In this document: piece after piece, positions 34,483 to 42,846 of the stretch
How the letters are laid out: each line of letters begins with the position of its first letter
Position numbering within the stretch: the stretch's first letter is position 1
Origin: Solibacillus sp. FSL W7-1464
GTDB taxonomy: Bacteria > Bacillota > Bacilli > Bacillales_A > Planococcaceae
Assembly: GCF_038004425.1 (NCBI RefSeq)
Contig: NZ_JBBORC010000001.1
Location: 3,315,001 to 3,379,000 of the forward strand
Direction of reading: 5' to 3'
Length of the DNA stretch: 64,000 nt
Made by a program: the position numbers and the translations under genes
The notes under the pieces: generated by a model
What the model was told of the DNA's origin: nothing
What the model saw: the letters and a program-made list of their open reading frames with translations, nothing else
The model's database searches: none

Positions 34483-34551
34483 ATTTATATTAAGTCTTTT
34501 CATCCCGAGTAGTATGGAAGTACTTTCTACTTTATGAGCGATTTAATTTAA

Positions 34552-34593
34552 TAAAAAAAGCTGTTCAGAAGGTTTCCCCTTCCAAACAGCTTT
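34552..34593 (-). terminator. Terminator after motB
   Basis: Minus strand AAAGCTGTT / AACAGCTTT outer stem with an inner GGAAGG/CCTTC pair, then a T-run. Confidence 0.82.
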
Positions 34594-34597
34594 CTTG

Positions 34598-35353
34598 CTA
34601 TTCCACGATCACATCGCCATTTTCTGCTATACGCGGCTGTACGAGCACTTCAACACGACGGTTTTTAGCTCTGCCTTGTTCTGTATCATTCGTAGCAATC
34701 GGCTGGAATTCACCAAAACCTTTTACACTGAAATATTTGGAATCAAGTTGCTCATTGCCCGAAACGATTTCCTTCATGAAGTTTACTGCACGCATAACTG
34801 ACAGATCCCAGTTAGAGTCAAATTCCGGTGTCTTAATCGGTACATTATCTGTATGACCCGTAATGACAACATTACGCGGTGGATCAAACATTAATAGTTG
34901 CGCAAGCTCGTCAGCAATTGAATCGTATTCCGCTTTTACATCCGCTCGCCCCATATCGAATAAAATACTGTCCCGGATTGTAATCAATAATCCTTCTTCT
35001 GTCATTTTCGTTTCAAACTGGTCTTCCAGCTCATTAACGGCAATAAACTCATCCACACGGTTTTGTGTTTCTTGAAGATGTTCCTGATCCTCCATATATT
35101 TGGAGACTCCTGTTGGTATAGAACTATCCGGAGTTTGTATAAGAGATGTGTTATCCATTACACCTGTACTACCGGTAAAAATATCATTAAACACTGTAGA
35201 CATTTGCTGTAATTTCTGCTCATCCACTGAGCTTGATGCAAATAGTACAATGAATAATGCTAATAATAACGTCAATATATCTGCATAAGGAACTAACCAG
35301 GACTCGTCAATATGCTCCTCATGCTTTTTATGTCTTTTACGCTTCTTTGCCAA
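34598..35353 (-). CDS. motB: Flagellar motor stator protein MotB
   Basis: 251 residues from TTG 35353, giving MAKKRKRHK as in B. subtilis MotB; GTG 35359 is the alternative. One membrane helix with the proton-carrying Asp in VPYADILTLLLALF (about 22). OmpA-type peptidoglycan-binding domain at the C-terminus: TGHTDNVPI (about 164) and GRAKNRRVEVLV (about 228). Forms the stator with MotA. It begins inside the end of motA. Confidence 0.93.
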   Translation of the reverse strand: MAKKRKRHKKHEEHIDESWLVPYADILTLLLALFIVLFASSSVDEQKLQQMSTVFNDIFTGSTGVMDNTSLIQTPDSSIPTGVSKYMEDQEHLQETQNRVDEFIAVNELEDQFETKMTEEGLLITIRDSILFDMGRADVKAEYDSIADELAQLLMFDPPRNVVITGHTDNVPIKTPEFDSNWDLSVMRAVNFMKEIVSGNEQLDSKYFSVKGFGEFQPIATNDTEQGRAKNRRVEVLVQPRIAENGDVIVE

Positions 35354-36137
35354 GGCCACCCGCCCCGCTTTCGGTAATTTGCTTACGTTCTTCCATCGTT
35401 AAATATGAAGCCAGCTTTTGCTCGATTACACGAGGTGCTTCACCTTCAAGTACGGATAAAATTCCTTCAACCATCATTAGCTTTTGCTTAACTTCTACAG
35501 CAGATTTGCGTTTTAGCTTGTTGGCAAATGGATGCCATAAAACGTAACCTGTGAAAATCCCCAATAATGTTGCAACAAAGGCCGCTGAAATGGCATGTCC
35601 TAATTTATCAATATCAGACATATCTTTTAATGCAGCAATAAGACCGACTACAGCACCAAGTACCCCAAGTGTAGGTGCATATGTACCTGCTTGAGAGAAA
35701 ATACCCGCTCCACTTGCATGGCGGTCTTCCAGCGCTTCAACTTCCTCTGTTAACACATCGCGAATATAGTCAGCGTTTTGACCATCGATTGCTAATGTTA
35801 GACCATTTTTTAAAAACGGATCTTCAATTTCAGCTGCTTTACCTTCTAATGCCAATAGTCCTTCACGGCGGGCTAAGTCAGCCCATTGCGAAAACATTTT
35901 TATCAGCTCAATATCACTTGCGAGTTTTGTTTCTGAAAACAAAATTTTAAAAAGCTTTGGAACCCTTTTTAGTTCTTTCATCGGGAAAGCGATTGTAACT
36001 GCAGCAATCGTACCGAAAATAATAATTAAAATAGCAGCAGGGTTTATTAGCACTTCCGGTGTAACACCTTTTAAGAACATCCCGACTAACAGGGCGATAA
36101 AGGCGATGATAACCCCAACAACTGATGATATATCCAT
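35337..36137 (-). CDS. motA: Flagellar motor stator protein MotA
   Basis: 266 residues from ATG 36137, 8 nt after TTGGAGG. Four membrane helices; the cytoplasmic loop has charged residues DLARREGLLALE (about 87) that work against the rotor, and the conserved prolines are in APTLGVLGAVVG (about 162) and HPFANKLKR (about 214). Proton-type motor judging by its MotB partner. The gene pair shows the organism is flagellated. Confidence 0.93.
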   Translation of the reverse strand: MDISSVVGVIIAFIALLVGMFLKGVTPEVLINPAAILIIIFGTIAAVTIAFPMKELKRVPKLFKILFSETKLASDIELIKMFSQWADLARREGLLALEGKAAEIEDPFLKNGLTLAIDGQNADYIRDVLTEEVEALEDRHASGAGIFSQAGTYAPTLGVLGAVVGLIAALKDMSDIDKLGHAISAAFVATLLGIFTGYVLWHPFANKLKRKSAVEVKQKLMMVEGILSVLEGEAPRVIEQKLASYLTMEERKQITESGAGGLGKEA

Positions 36138-36171
36138 ATGTAGTACCTCCAAATTACGATGTCTTTTCTTT

Positions 36172-36197
36172 ATTTCGGTATATTTAAATTTTTGTTA
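36172..36197 (-). promoter_or_regulatory. Possible sigma-D promoter of motAB
   Basis: Minus strand TAAC (36194-36197), 14 bp, ACCGAAAT (36172-36179), against TAAA-N15-GCCGATAT. Partial match, in the right place. Confidence 0.35.
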
Positions 36198-36329
36198 ACT
36201 TCCTTTACACTAGTTATAAGAAGATTTTTTTGTTTTTGACACATTATTGTTCTTTTCTAAGCTGGAATATGACTATTAATGTGTCTGAAATTAACTAATT
36301 TTTAAGATAATTATTGGAGGAATGAATCA

Positions 36330-37565
36330 ATGAATTCTATATTCGAAGCAAATTTAACGAAATACGCAGAACTGGCAGTAAAAATCGGTGTCAATATTCA
36401 TCCGAATCAATATTTGTATATTGCGGCTTCTATCGAGTCGGCACCATTTGTACAAGTAGTTACTAAAGTTGCCTATGAAATTGGAGCCAAACAAGTATTT
36501 GTAGATTATACAGATGATCAAATTACACGTACTCGCTATGAGCTGGCACCGGATGATTCTTTCGATTTCTTCCCGCCTTGGAAAGTACAGGAGCGTGAAT
36601 GGCTTGCTGAAGAAGGTGCGGCATTTATGAGCATTGTATCTCAAAGTCCGGATTTACTGTCGGGGATCGATTCAAAACGTATTGCAGCATTCCAAAAAGC
36701 TTCAGGCACTGCTTTGAACAAGTACCGTCAATATGTTCAGTCAGATAAAATCAGCTGGACGGTTATTGCTGCTCCATCAAAACAATGGGCTCGCAAAGTA
36801 TTCCCGGATTTACCGGAAGAAAAGCAAGTAGAGGCATTATGGGATGCCATCTTTAAAGCGACACGCGCAGATCTGGATAACCCGGTAGAAGCTTGGGCAC
36901 AGCATAATGACAACTTGCATGAAAAAGTTGATTACTTAAACAATAAAAACTATGCGAAATTACACTATACAGCACCAGGTACGGACTTGACGATCGAGCT
37001 TCCTAAAGGACATTTATGGTGTGGGGCAGGCAGTGTCAACGAAAAAGGCGAAGAGTTCATGGCAAATATGCCGACTGAAGAAGTTTTCACAGTACCGCAT
37101 AAAGATGGTGTAAACGGGTATGTGTCTAGTACAAAGCCATTAAGCTATGGCGGTAATATTATCGACAACTTCAAACTTACATTTGAAAACGGACGTATTG
37201 TTAAAGTAGAGGCTGAGCAGGGAGAAGAAGTATTAAAAAATCTTATTGCTACAGATGAGGGCTCGCATTATCTAGGAGAAGTGGCGCTTGTTCCATTTCA
37301 TTCTCCAATTTCTCAATCGAATATTTTGTTCTACAATACGTTATTCGATGAAAATGCGTCAAATCACCTGGCAATCGGCAGCGCCTATGCATTTTGCATC
37401 GAAGGCGGAAAGACAATGTCACGTGATGAATTAAAAGCTAACGGTTTAAACGAAAGTATTACACATGTCGACTTCATGATTGGCTCTGAACAGATGAATA
37501 TTGATGGAATTACAGAAGACGAACAAGCTGAACCCGTTTTCCGCAATGGAAACTGGGCATTTTAA
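36330..37565 (+). CDS. M29 family aminopeptidase (AmpS type), copy 1
   Basis: 411 residues, GGAGG 9 nt before ATG. M29 thermophilic-aminopeptidase fold with metal-ligand blocks NMPTEEVFT (about 249), YLGEVALVP (about 315), NTLFDENASNHLAIG (about 337) and THVDFMIGS (about 376). It removes N-terminal residues from peptides using a two-metal centre. A paralogue lies at 54045-55274 with the same motifs. It fits with the peptide importers in this window. Single-gene unit. Confidence 0.92.
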   Translation: MNSIFEANLTKYAELAVKIGVNIHPNQYLYIAASIESAPFVQVVTKVAYEIGAKQVFVDYTDDQITRTRYELAPDDSFDFFPPWKVQEREWLAEEGAAFMSIVSQSPDLLSGIDSKRIAAFQKASGTALNKYRQYVQSDKISWTVIAAPSKQWARKVFPDLPEEKQVEALWDAIFKATRADLDNPVEAWAQHNDNLHEKVDYLNNKNYAKLHYTAPGTDLTIELPKGHLWCGAGSVNEKGEEFMANMPTEEVFTVPHKDGVNGYVSSTKPLSYGGNIIDNFKLTFENGRIVKVEAEQGEEVLKNLIATDEGSHYLGEVALVPFHSPISQSNILFYNTLFDENASNHLAIGSAYAFCIEGGKTMSRDELKANGLNESITHVDFMIGSEQMNIDGITEDEQAEPVFRNGNWAF

Positions 37566-37725
37566 TAACTGTATAGATTCCATTTATACAAGAAATAATT
37601 TTCAAGATGTCGCCATATTTACAATATTTTCTACATTAACTAACTAAATTACCCTACAATGTTCCAATTTATTAGGTTATAATTGGTTAATGATTGATAT
37701 CACTAAATAGAGAGGAGTTTTTATA

Positions 37726-37926
37726 ATGTTTGATCACCATTATCCGTTCTTATCCGACTACTATACGATAGTATTAGGATTTACGGTAATACTTCTTGTA
37801 TTCTTATTTATGTTTATTATGTTCTTACGTATTGGTTTACAATCACACGACTCTGTTATAGTAGATTCAAAGGCAAATACATTTGCGCCAAACGAAAAAT
37901 CATTGGATGGCCACCATCAGCATTAA
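37726..37926 (+). CDS. Small single-span membrane protein, function unknown
   Basis: 66 residues, GAGGAG 9 nt before ATG. One long hydrophobic helix (about 13-37), His-containing N-terminus (MFDHHYPF) and C-terminus (DGHHQH). No family recognised. Own terminator. The His clusters might bind metal, but nothing else supports that. Confidence 0.65.
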   Translation: MFDHHYPFLSDYYTIVLGFTVILLVFLFMFIMFLRIGLQSHDSVIVDSKANTFAPNEKSLDGHHQH

Positions 37927-37933
37927 AATTTTT

Positions 37934-37963
37934 ACAACCACTTTATTGAGTGGTTGTTTTTTT
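37934..37963 (+). terminator. Terminator after the 66-residue membrane gene
   Basis: ACAACCACT / AGTGGTTGT stem then seven T. Confidence 0.88.
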
Positions 37964-38087
37964 ATAGCGGATTTTTGCGATACTTCTCTCTTTTTATTAT
38001 AAATTTAACCTTAATAATGCGCATTTGTTTGAATTATCTAAAAAATATTTTAAAATATAAAAGAATCGAAAGGGGTTTGAGGAACAA

Positions 38088-38660
38088 ATGTCTGCATTAC
38101 AAACAATTTTAGAGTTTAACGGAAAATTCGTAGATGAAAAACAATATGAACAGTATGCTACAACAAAATATCCTGATAAAAAAATTGTTGTTTTAACTTG
38201 TATGGATACACGTTTAGTTGAATTACTACCTAAAGCAATGAACTTACGCAACGGGGATGTCAAAGTTGTGAAAAGTGCAGGAGCAATCGTAAATCACCCA
38301 TTCGGCGGGATTATGCGCAGTTTACTTGTAGCGGTTTATGAATTGCAAGCGGATGAAGTATACATTATCGGCCACTACGACTGCGGGATGAGTGCAGTGG
38401 ATCCGAACGTCATGATCGGTCATATGCTTGAACGTGGGGTTAAACAGGAAACGATCGACGTCATCAATTACGCTCGGTTTGATTTAAAAGAATGGTTATG
38501 CGGTTTTGGGGATGTTGAAACAAGTGTATTAAAAAGTGTTGACTTAGTCAGAACACATCCATTAATGCCAAAAAGTGTTCCGGTACATGGTCTTATTATC
38601 GATCCTGCTACAGGAAAGCTGGATTTAGTAACGGACGGCACTGTAGACCAAAACCAATAA
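38088..38660 (+). CDS. Beta-class carbonic anhydrase
   Basis: 190 residues, GAAAGGGG before ATG. Zinc ligands in CMDTRL (Cys 39, Asp/Arg dyad) and GHYDCGMS (His about 97, Cys about 100). Interconverts CO2 and bicarbonate. Short form like B. subtilis YtiB. Single gene with a strong terminator. Confidence 0.92.
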   Translation: MSALQTILEFNGKFVDEKQYEQYATTKYPDKKIVVLTCMDTRLVELLPKAMNLRNGDVKVVKSAGAIVNHPFGGIMRSLLVAVYELQADEVYIIGHYDCGMSAVDPNVMIGHMLERGVKQETIDVINYARFDLKEWLCGFGDVETSVLKSVDLVRTHPLMPKSVPVHGLIIDPATGKLDLVTDGTVDQNQ

Positions 38661-38668
38661 TAAATAAT

Positions 38669-38707
38669 TAGCGACAGTGCTCTTCAATGAGTACTGTCGC
38701 TATTTTT
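38669..38707 (+). terminator. Terminator after the carbonic anhydrase gene
   Basis: TAGCGACAGTGCTC / GAGTACTGTCGCTA stem (one mismatch) then TTTTT. Confidence 0.88.
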
Positions 38708-38708
38708 A

Positions 38709-39308
38709 TTATGTGGTACCTTTATATTCCCGCTGTAAAATGGCATACATATAATGATCAACCCATTTGCCGTTTATATACAACAGCTCCCGTAATAGCC
38801 CTTCCCTTGTAAAGCCCGCTTTTTCCAATACACGGATGGAAGCAGAATTTTGTGGTGCGACATACGCTTCTATTCGGTGAATATTTAATGTGATAAAAGC
38901 GAATTCCATTACTAGACGTACCGCTTCGGTCACAATTCCTCTACCTGTAAAATTCTCATCCATCGAATAGCCGATAAAACCGCTTGAGTAAGGTAATCGT
39001 TTAATTGAATAAAGTGATATATGCCCGATTAACTGACCTGTTGCATTGTAAAAAATACCGAAAGAAAATTCACGGTTTGACTGCAGCAGATGTATGCTTT
39101 CCAAAATTTTATTATACTGAACTTGTTCTGTATAAAATTCATCGCGATGTAATGGCTCAAATTCGGACCAATACATTTTATTGTCCTTTAATAATTTTGC
39201 CAACCCTTTCGCATCGGACGGGGTAAATGTACGAAGCGAACATTGTTGCCCAATAAGTCGAACCATTGGACCCTCCTTCTTGTGAAATAGCTTGAATAAG
39301 CTTTTCAT
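38709..39308 (-). CDS. GNAT acetyltransferase, RimJ/RimL type
   Basis: 199 residues. Acetyl-CoA binding motif with ENFTGRGIVTEAVRLVMEF (about 118-136) and the APQNSASIRVLEKAGF block (about 151). RimJ/RimL-type proteins acetylate N-termini of ribosomal or other proteins; the target is not clear. Two starts look usable: ATG 39308 after AGGTGG and ATG 39266 after AAGGAGG. Sits 32 bp downstream of ppk2 on the same strand. Confidence 0.85.
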   Translation of the reverse strand: MKSLFKLFHKKEGPMVRLIGQQCSLRTFTPSDAKGLAKLLKDNKMYWSEFEPLHRDEFYTEQVQYNKILESIHLLQSNREFSFGIFYNATGQLIGHISLYSIKRLPYSSGFIGYSMDENFTGRGIVTEAVRLVMEFAFITLNIHRIEAYVAPQNSASIRVLEKAGFTREGLLRELLYINGKWVDHYMYAILQREYKGTT

Positions 39309-39339
39309 TGAACCACCTACATTTCATTTCAAAGCTTGC

Positions 39340-40182
39340 CTACTTTTTTTTCAACTTTTTCTTTTTTGATTTTACAGGCTTTGGTATTATTTCTATAAAT
39401 CCCGATTTATTTTTATCTGCTGTTGTTTTATTGCCGCTTTCGAAAATGTTCGTAAGCTTTAGTCCACGCTTTGTAACTTCCTTTTCTATATGGGCAACTG
39501 TTTCTTTTAGCACTTGAACACGTGCATAGTTTTTGTCGTTCCCTGGGATTAAGTGCCAAGGGGCATTTTCCGAATCATTGCTTTCGAACATTTCATCCGC
39601 TGCCTCACAATATAAATCGAATTTATCACGGTTCCGCCAATCTTCAGCCGTCAATTTCCATGATTTATACGGATCGGCTGCTCTTTCATTAAAACGTTGA
39701 AGCTGTTCATCCGCATCGATATGAATCCAAAATTTAATCATTATATAATCTTCTTCTGTCAATTGCTTCTCAAAACTATTAATTTCTTCATAAGCCCGTC
39801 TCCATTCCGCTTCTTCAGCGAAACCTTCTATGCGCTCCACAAGCACCCGCCCATACCAGGAACGGTCGAAAATGGCGATTTGGCCATGCTGCGGCAACTT
39901 TCTCCAGAAACGTTGCATATAATGATACCGCATTTCATGGGGCTGCGGGGCTGAGATTGGCCATACCATTAACCCGCGCGGATCGATACGTTCTGTTAAG
40001 CGTTTGATTGCTCCTCCTTTGCCTGCTGCATCCATTCCCTCAAAAGCAATAATAAGACCGATTTTATTGTTAAATAAAAATTGCTGGGCATTAAGCATCT
40101 CGTATTGTAAAGCTTTCAATTGCTTCTTATAGATTTCCTTCTCCAGTTTTTGCGATAAATCCACATCTTTTAGCTTTTTCAA
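39340..40182 (-). CDS. ppk2: Polyphosphate kinase 2 family protein
   Basis: 280 residues from TTG 40182, 9 nt after GGGAGG. PPK2 kinase fold with Walker A FEGMDAAGKGGAIKRL (about 48), lid and Walker B-type DRSWYGRVLVERI (about 107). It transfers phosphate between polyphosphate and a nucleotide; which class (NMP, NDP) cannot be told here. The C-terminal tail is Lys-rich. Probably co-transcribed with the GNAT gene. Confidence 0.9.
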   Translation of the reverse strand: MKKLKDVDLSQKLEKEIYKKQLKALQYEMLNAQQFLFNNKIGLIIAFEGMDAAGKGGAIKRLTERIDPRGLMVWPISAPQPHEMRYHYMQRFWRKLPQHGQIAIFDRSWYGRVLVERIEGFAEEAEWRRAYEEINSFEKQLTEEDYIMIKFWIHIDADEQLQRFNERAADPYKSWKLTAEDWRNRDKFDLYCEAADEMFESNDSENAPWHLIPGNDKNYARVQVLKETVAHIEKEVTKRGLKLTNIFESGNKTTADKNKSGFIEIIPKPVKSKKKKLKKK

Positions 40183-40310
40183 ATAGTACTGCCTCCCCTA
40201 CTCCATTTATTTATGTATATTTTACTTGAAAGTGTATGGAATTGGTAATTGTTGCAGTCATTTATTTGAATCATTTGATTATTTTATGTTGGCGTCACGT
40301 TTTGTTAGAA

Positions 40311-40350
40311 CAAAAAAACGCGGGTGCACTTTTGTAGGCTCCCGCGTTTA
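40311..40350 (-). terminator. Terminator after map
   Basis: Minus strand AACGCGGG / CCCGCGTT stem then seven T. Confidence 0.82.
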
Positions 40351-40354
40351 TAAA

Positions 40355-41176
<822 letters not shown>

Positions 41177-41239
41177 TCAAGGATTTAAAATTTTACCGGT
41201 TTATTACTATTTCGGTACAACTTTCTACCACGAAAAAAG

Positions 41240-41277
41240 AGAAAACTTGCAGCAGGAATAGTATCCGTTGCTGCAAG
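41240..41277 (-). terminator. Terminator after thiT
   Basis: Minus strand CTTGCAGCA / TGCTGCAAG stem then TTTTCTC. Confidence 0.75.
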
Positions 41278-41295
41278 CCTTGAGTTTCGTATTCG

Positions 41296-41862
41296 TTATG
41301 TTGTTTTTACTTTTTGCAGTAAACGGGGTGCAGAAGTGAATAAAATAACTGCGATAATTGCCGTAAGTATTGTAGCAGGTACCATATAAGTACTGTTGTA
41401 AATAATTGAATAGGCCCATACATTATCATCGCCTGCATATTCTTTAAAGAACACGACACCTGCAAGCAAGTGCGATACAAATCTTAAAGCTCCGCCTATA
41501 AGTGCCCCAATGACGATATAAAGTGCCATTTTCACTTTATTGAGTGATTGTGTAGCCTGTAATAACGGCTTTCTTACAATTGCCGCTAATCCTACTACTG
41601 TAAAGGCAAGACCATAATCCAAAATTGCCTGTAGCCAGTGCACGATGTAAGCTCCGAACATCATTTGCATAACACCGATCAGCAAACCCGTTGCAAGTCC
41701 TGCCGTTAATCCCCAACGAATGGCCATTAACATAATCGGCACCATAACAAAGCTGATTGACCCGCCTTGTGCCCACATTTTAAACGATACTTGGTCCAAT
41801 ACCAGTCCGATGGCAGCAAATATCGCTATCTCCACCATCATCAATAATTTCTTTCTGTCCAC
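41296..41862 (-). CDS. thiT: Thiamine ECF transporter S-component ThiT
   Basis: 188 residues from GTG 41862, 7 nt after AAAGGGG; the longer frame from 41934 starts inside the riboswitch terminator with no ribosome site. Six membrane helices; the Ala-rich first helix (EIAIFAAIGLVLDQVSF) matches the site that docks with the ECF module, and the aromatic/Glu-containing last loops match ThiT. It binds thiamine and uses a shared ECF energiser that is not in this window. Controlled by a TPP riboswitch. Confidence 0.93.
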   Translation of the reverse strand: MDRKKLLMMVEIAIFAAIGLVLDQVSFKMWAQGGSISFVMVPIMLMAIRWGLTAGLATGLLIGVMQMMFGAYIVHWLQAILDYGLAFTVVGLAAIVRKPLLQATQSLNKVKMALYIVIGALIGGALRFVSHLLAGVVFFKEYAGDDNVWAYSIIYNSTYMVPATILTAIIAVILFTSAPRLLQKVKTT

Positions 41863-41949
41863 AACAATTCCCCTTTCTTTTATCCGATGTAACAAAAGTG
41901 AAGAGGGATAGAATGGAACTTTTACTTCTTCCATGTATTCAGAAAAAGC

Positions 41950-41987
41950 AAAAAACGATAATCAGGACAAAAGCCTGACTATCGTTT
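41950..41987 (-). terminator. Terminator of the thiT TPP riboswitch
   Basis: Minus strand AACGATAGTCAGG / CCTGATTATCGTT stem (one mismatch) then TTTTTT, ending 88 bp before the thiT start. Confidence 0.88.
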
Positions 41988-42003
41988 GAACAGTCGGATT
42001 CTA

Positions 42004-42100
42004 TCCACATCCCTACGCAAGTGCTAACTTACAGGTTCAAAGAGTCAGTGCAATCCCGTGCACAATCTCAGCCGACTTTCTCGGCACCCCTTGTGGTACA
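42004..42100 (-). ncRNA. TPP riboswitch (THI box)
   Basis: Minus strand contains the hallmark THI-box segments in order: ACAAGGGGTGCC, GGCTGAGA, GAACCTG, GTTAGCACTTGCGTAGGGA, closed by a P1 of TACCACA with TGTGGATA. Followed by an intrinsic terminator, so TPP binding should switch thiT off by premature termination. Confidence 0.96.
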
Positions 42101-42128
42101 TCTAAATTTTTATTGTTTGAACATGCTC

Positions 42129-42157
42129 ATTGTAACGAATATTTTTACAACTTTCAA
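42129..42157 (-). promoter_or_regulatory. Promoter of the thiT transcript
   Basis: Minus strand TTGAAA (42152-42157), 17 bp, TACAAT (42129-42134). Confidence 0.7.
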
Positions 42158-42217
42158 CAGCTATTATTTTGAAACGTACTAGAATTACATATAATAGATA
42201 AGAAGGAGTGATAAATA

Positions 42218-42547
42218 ATGGAATCGAAAGGTTTAAGTGCACTGAGCTATTTGAGCTTTTATTTTGCACCATTTATTTTACCGTTAATTATATTTATTGT
42301 TACGAAAGATGATGCCGTTAAAGGCCATTCTAAAAAAGCTTTCATTTCCCAACTCATTCCGATACTATTAGGGATTTTGTACATGATTTACTTTTTCACT
42401 TCTGTTCTTTCATGGGATAATACTATGACACTGAGCATTCAGGATTTTTTCATTAGTTCGCATTTTATCGGATTTATTCTTTTAGTTGTTATTACCTTCA
42501 TCCTGGCGATTTGGAATCTAGTTCAAGCAATTAAAGTTTTACGGTAA
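42218..42547 (+). CDS. DUF4870-type small membrane protein
   Basis: 109 residues, AAGGAGTGA 7 nt before ATG. Three hydrophobic helices (about 8-28, 46-65, 80-102) with a cytoplasmic loop KDDAVKGHSKKAF typical of the DUF4870/Tic20-like group. Function unknown. Confidence 0.75.
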   Translation: MESKGLSALSYLSFYFAPFILPLIIFIVTKDDAVKGHSKKAFISQLIPILLGILYMIYFFTSVLSWDNTMTLSIQDFFISSHFIGFILLVVITFILAIWNLVQAIKVLR

Positions 42548-42614
42548 TGTTTATGAAGGCTCCCATTATGGGTATATTTTTTATACGAACTGTATTCGTT
42601 AAGGAGTGTATATT

Positions 42615-42743
42615 ATGAAATTAAATAAACTCATTAAAACAGCAATTAAATATGGGCCAATCGTGTACCCCATCATTAAAAAAATGATGGATAAAAAATC
42701 TACACCCCAACCAGCAACTACACGACGAACTCCAAAACGTTAA
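42615..42743 (+). CDS. 42-residue basic amphipathic peptide gene
   Basis: ATG 42615 to TAA 42743, with AAGGAG 9 nt upstream. The peptide begins MKLNKLIKTAIKYGPIVYP. Residues 1-25 form a Lys-rich amphipathic helix, followed by a basic Pro/Thr tail ending RRTPKR. Calculated charge is strongly positive. No family recognised with certainty. Its place between a membrane-protein gene and a terminator, with a good ribosome site, makes it a likely real gene. Confidence 0.65.
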   Translation: MKLNKLIKTAIKYGPIVYPIIKKMMDKKSTPQPATTRRTPKR

Positions 42744-42746
42744 TGC

Positions 42747-42844
42747 AAAAAAACACATTTCCCATTTTTAACTGTGAACTGCACCTCCAATTGTTAGATG
42801 TGTCTAGCAATTGGGGTCGCTTCACTGGAGGGAAATGTGTTTTT
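42747..42844. repeat. Nested palindrome forming the terminator between the peptide gene and sbcC
   Basis: Outer perfect 14-bp arms AAAACACATTTCCC (42750-42763) and GGGAAATGTGTTTT (42830-42843), flanked by A and T runs, work as a two-way terminator. Inside are GTGAA/TTCAC (42774 and 42821) and CCAATTGTTAGA / TCTAGCAATTGG (42787-42798 and 42803-42814), a second hairpin. Confidence 0.75.
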
Positions 42845-42846
42845 TC

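Noticed and set aside
41862-41934. Longer ThiT start at ATG 41934
   Set aside because: It would begin next to the riboswitch terminator with no ribosome site and add 24 polar residues before the first helix; GTG 41862 has AAAGGGG at 7 nt.
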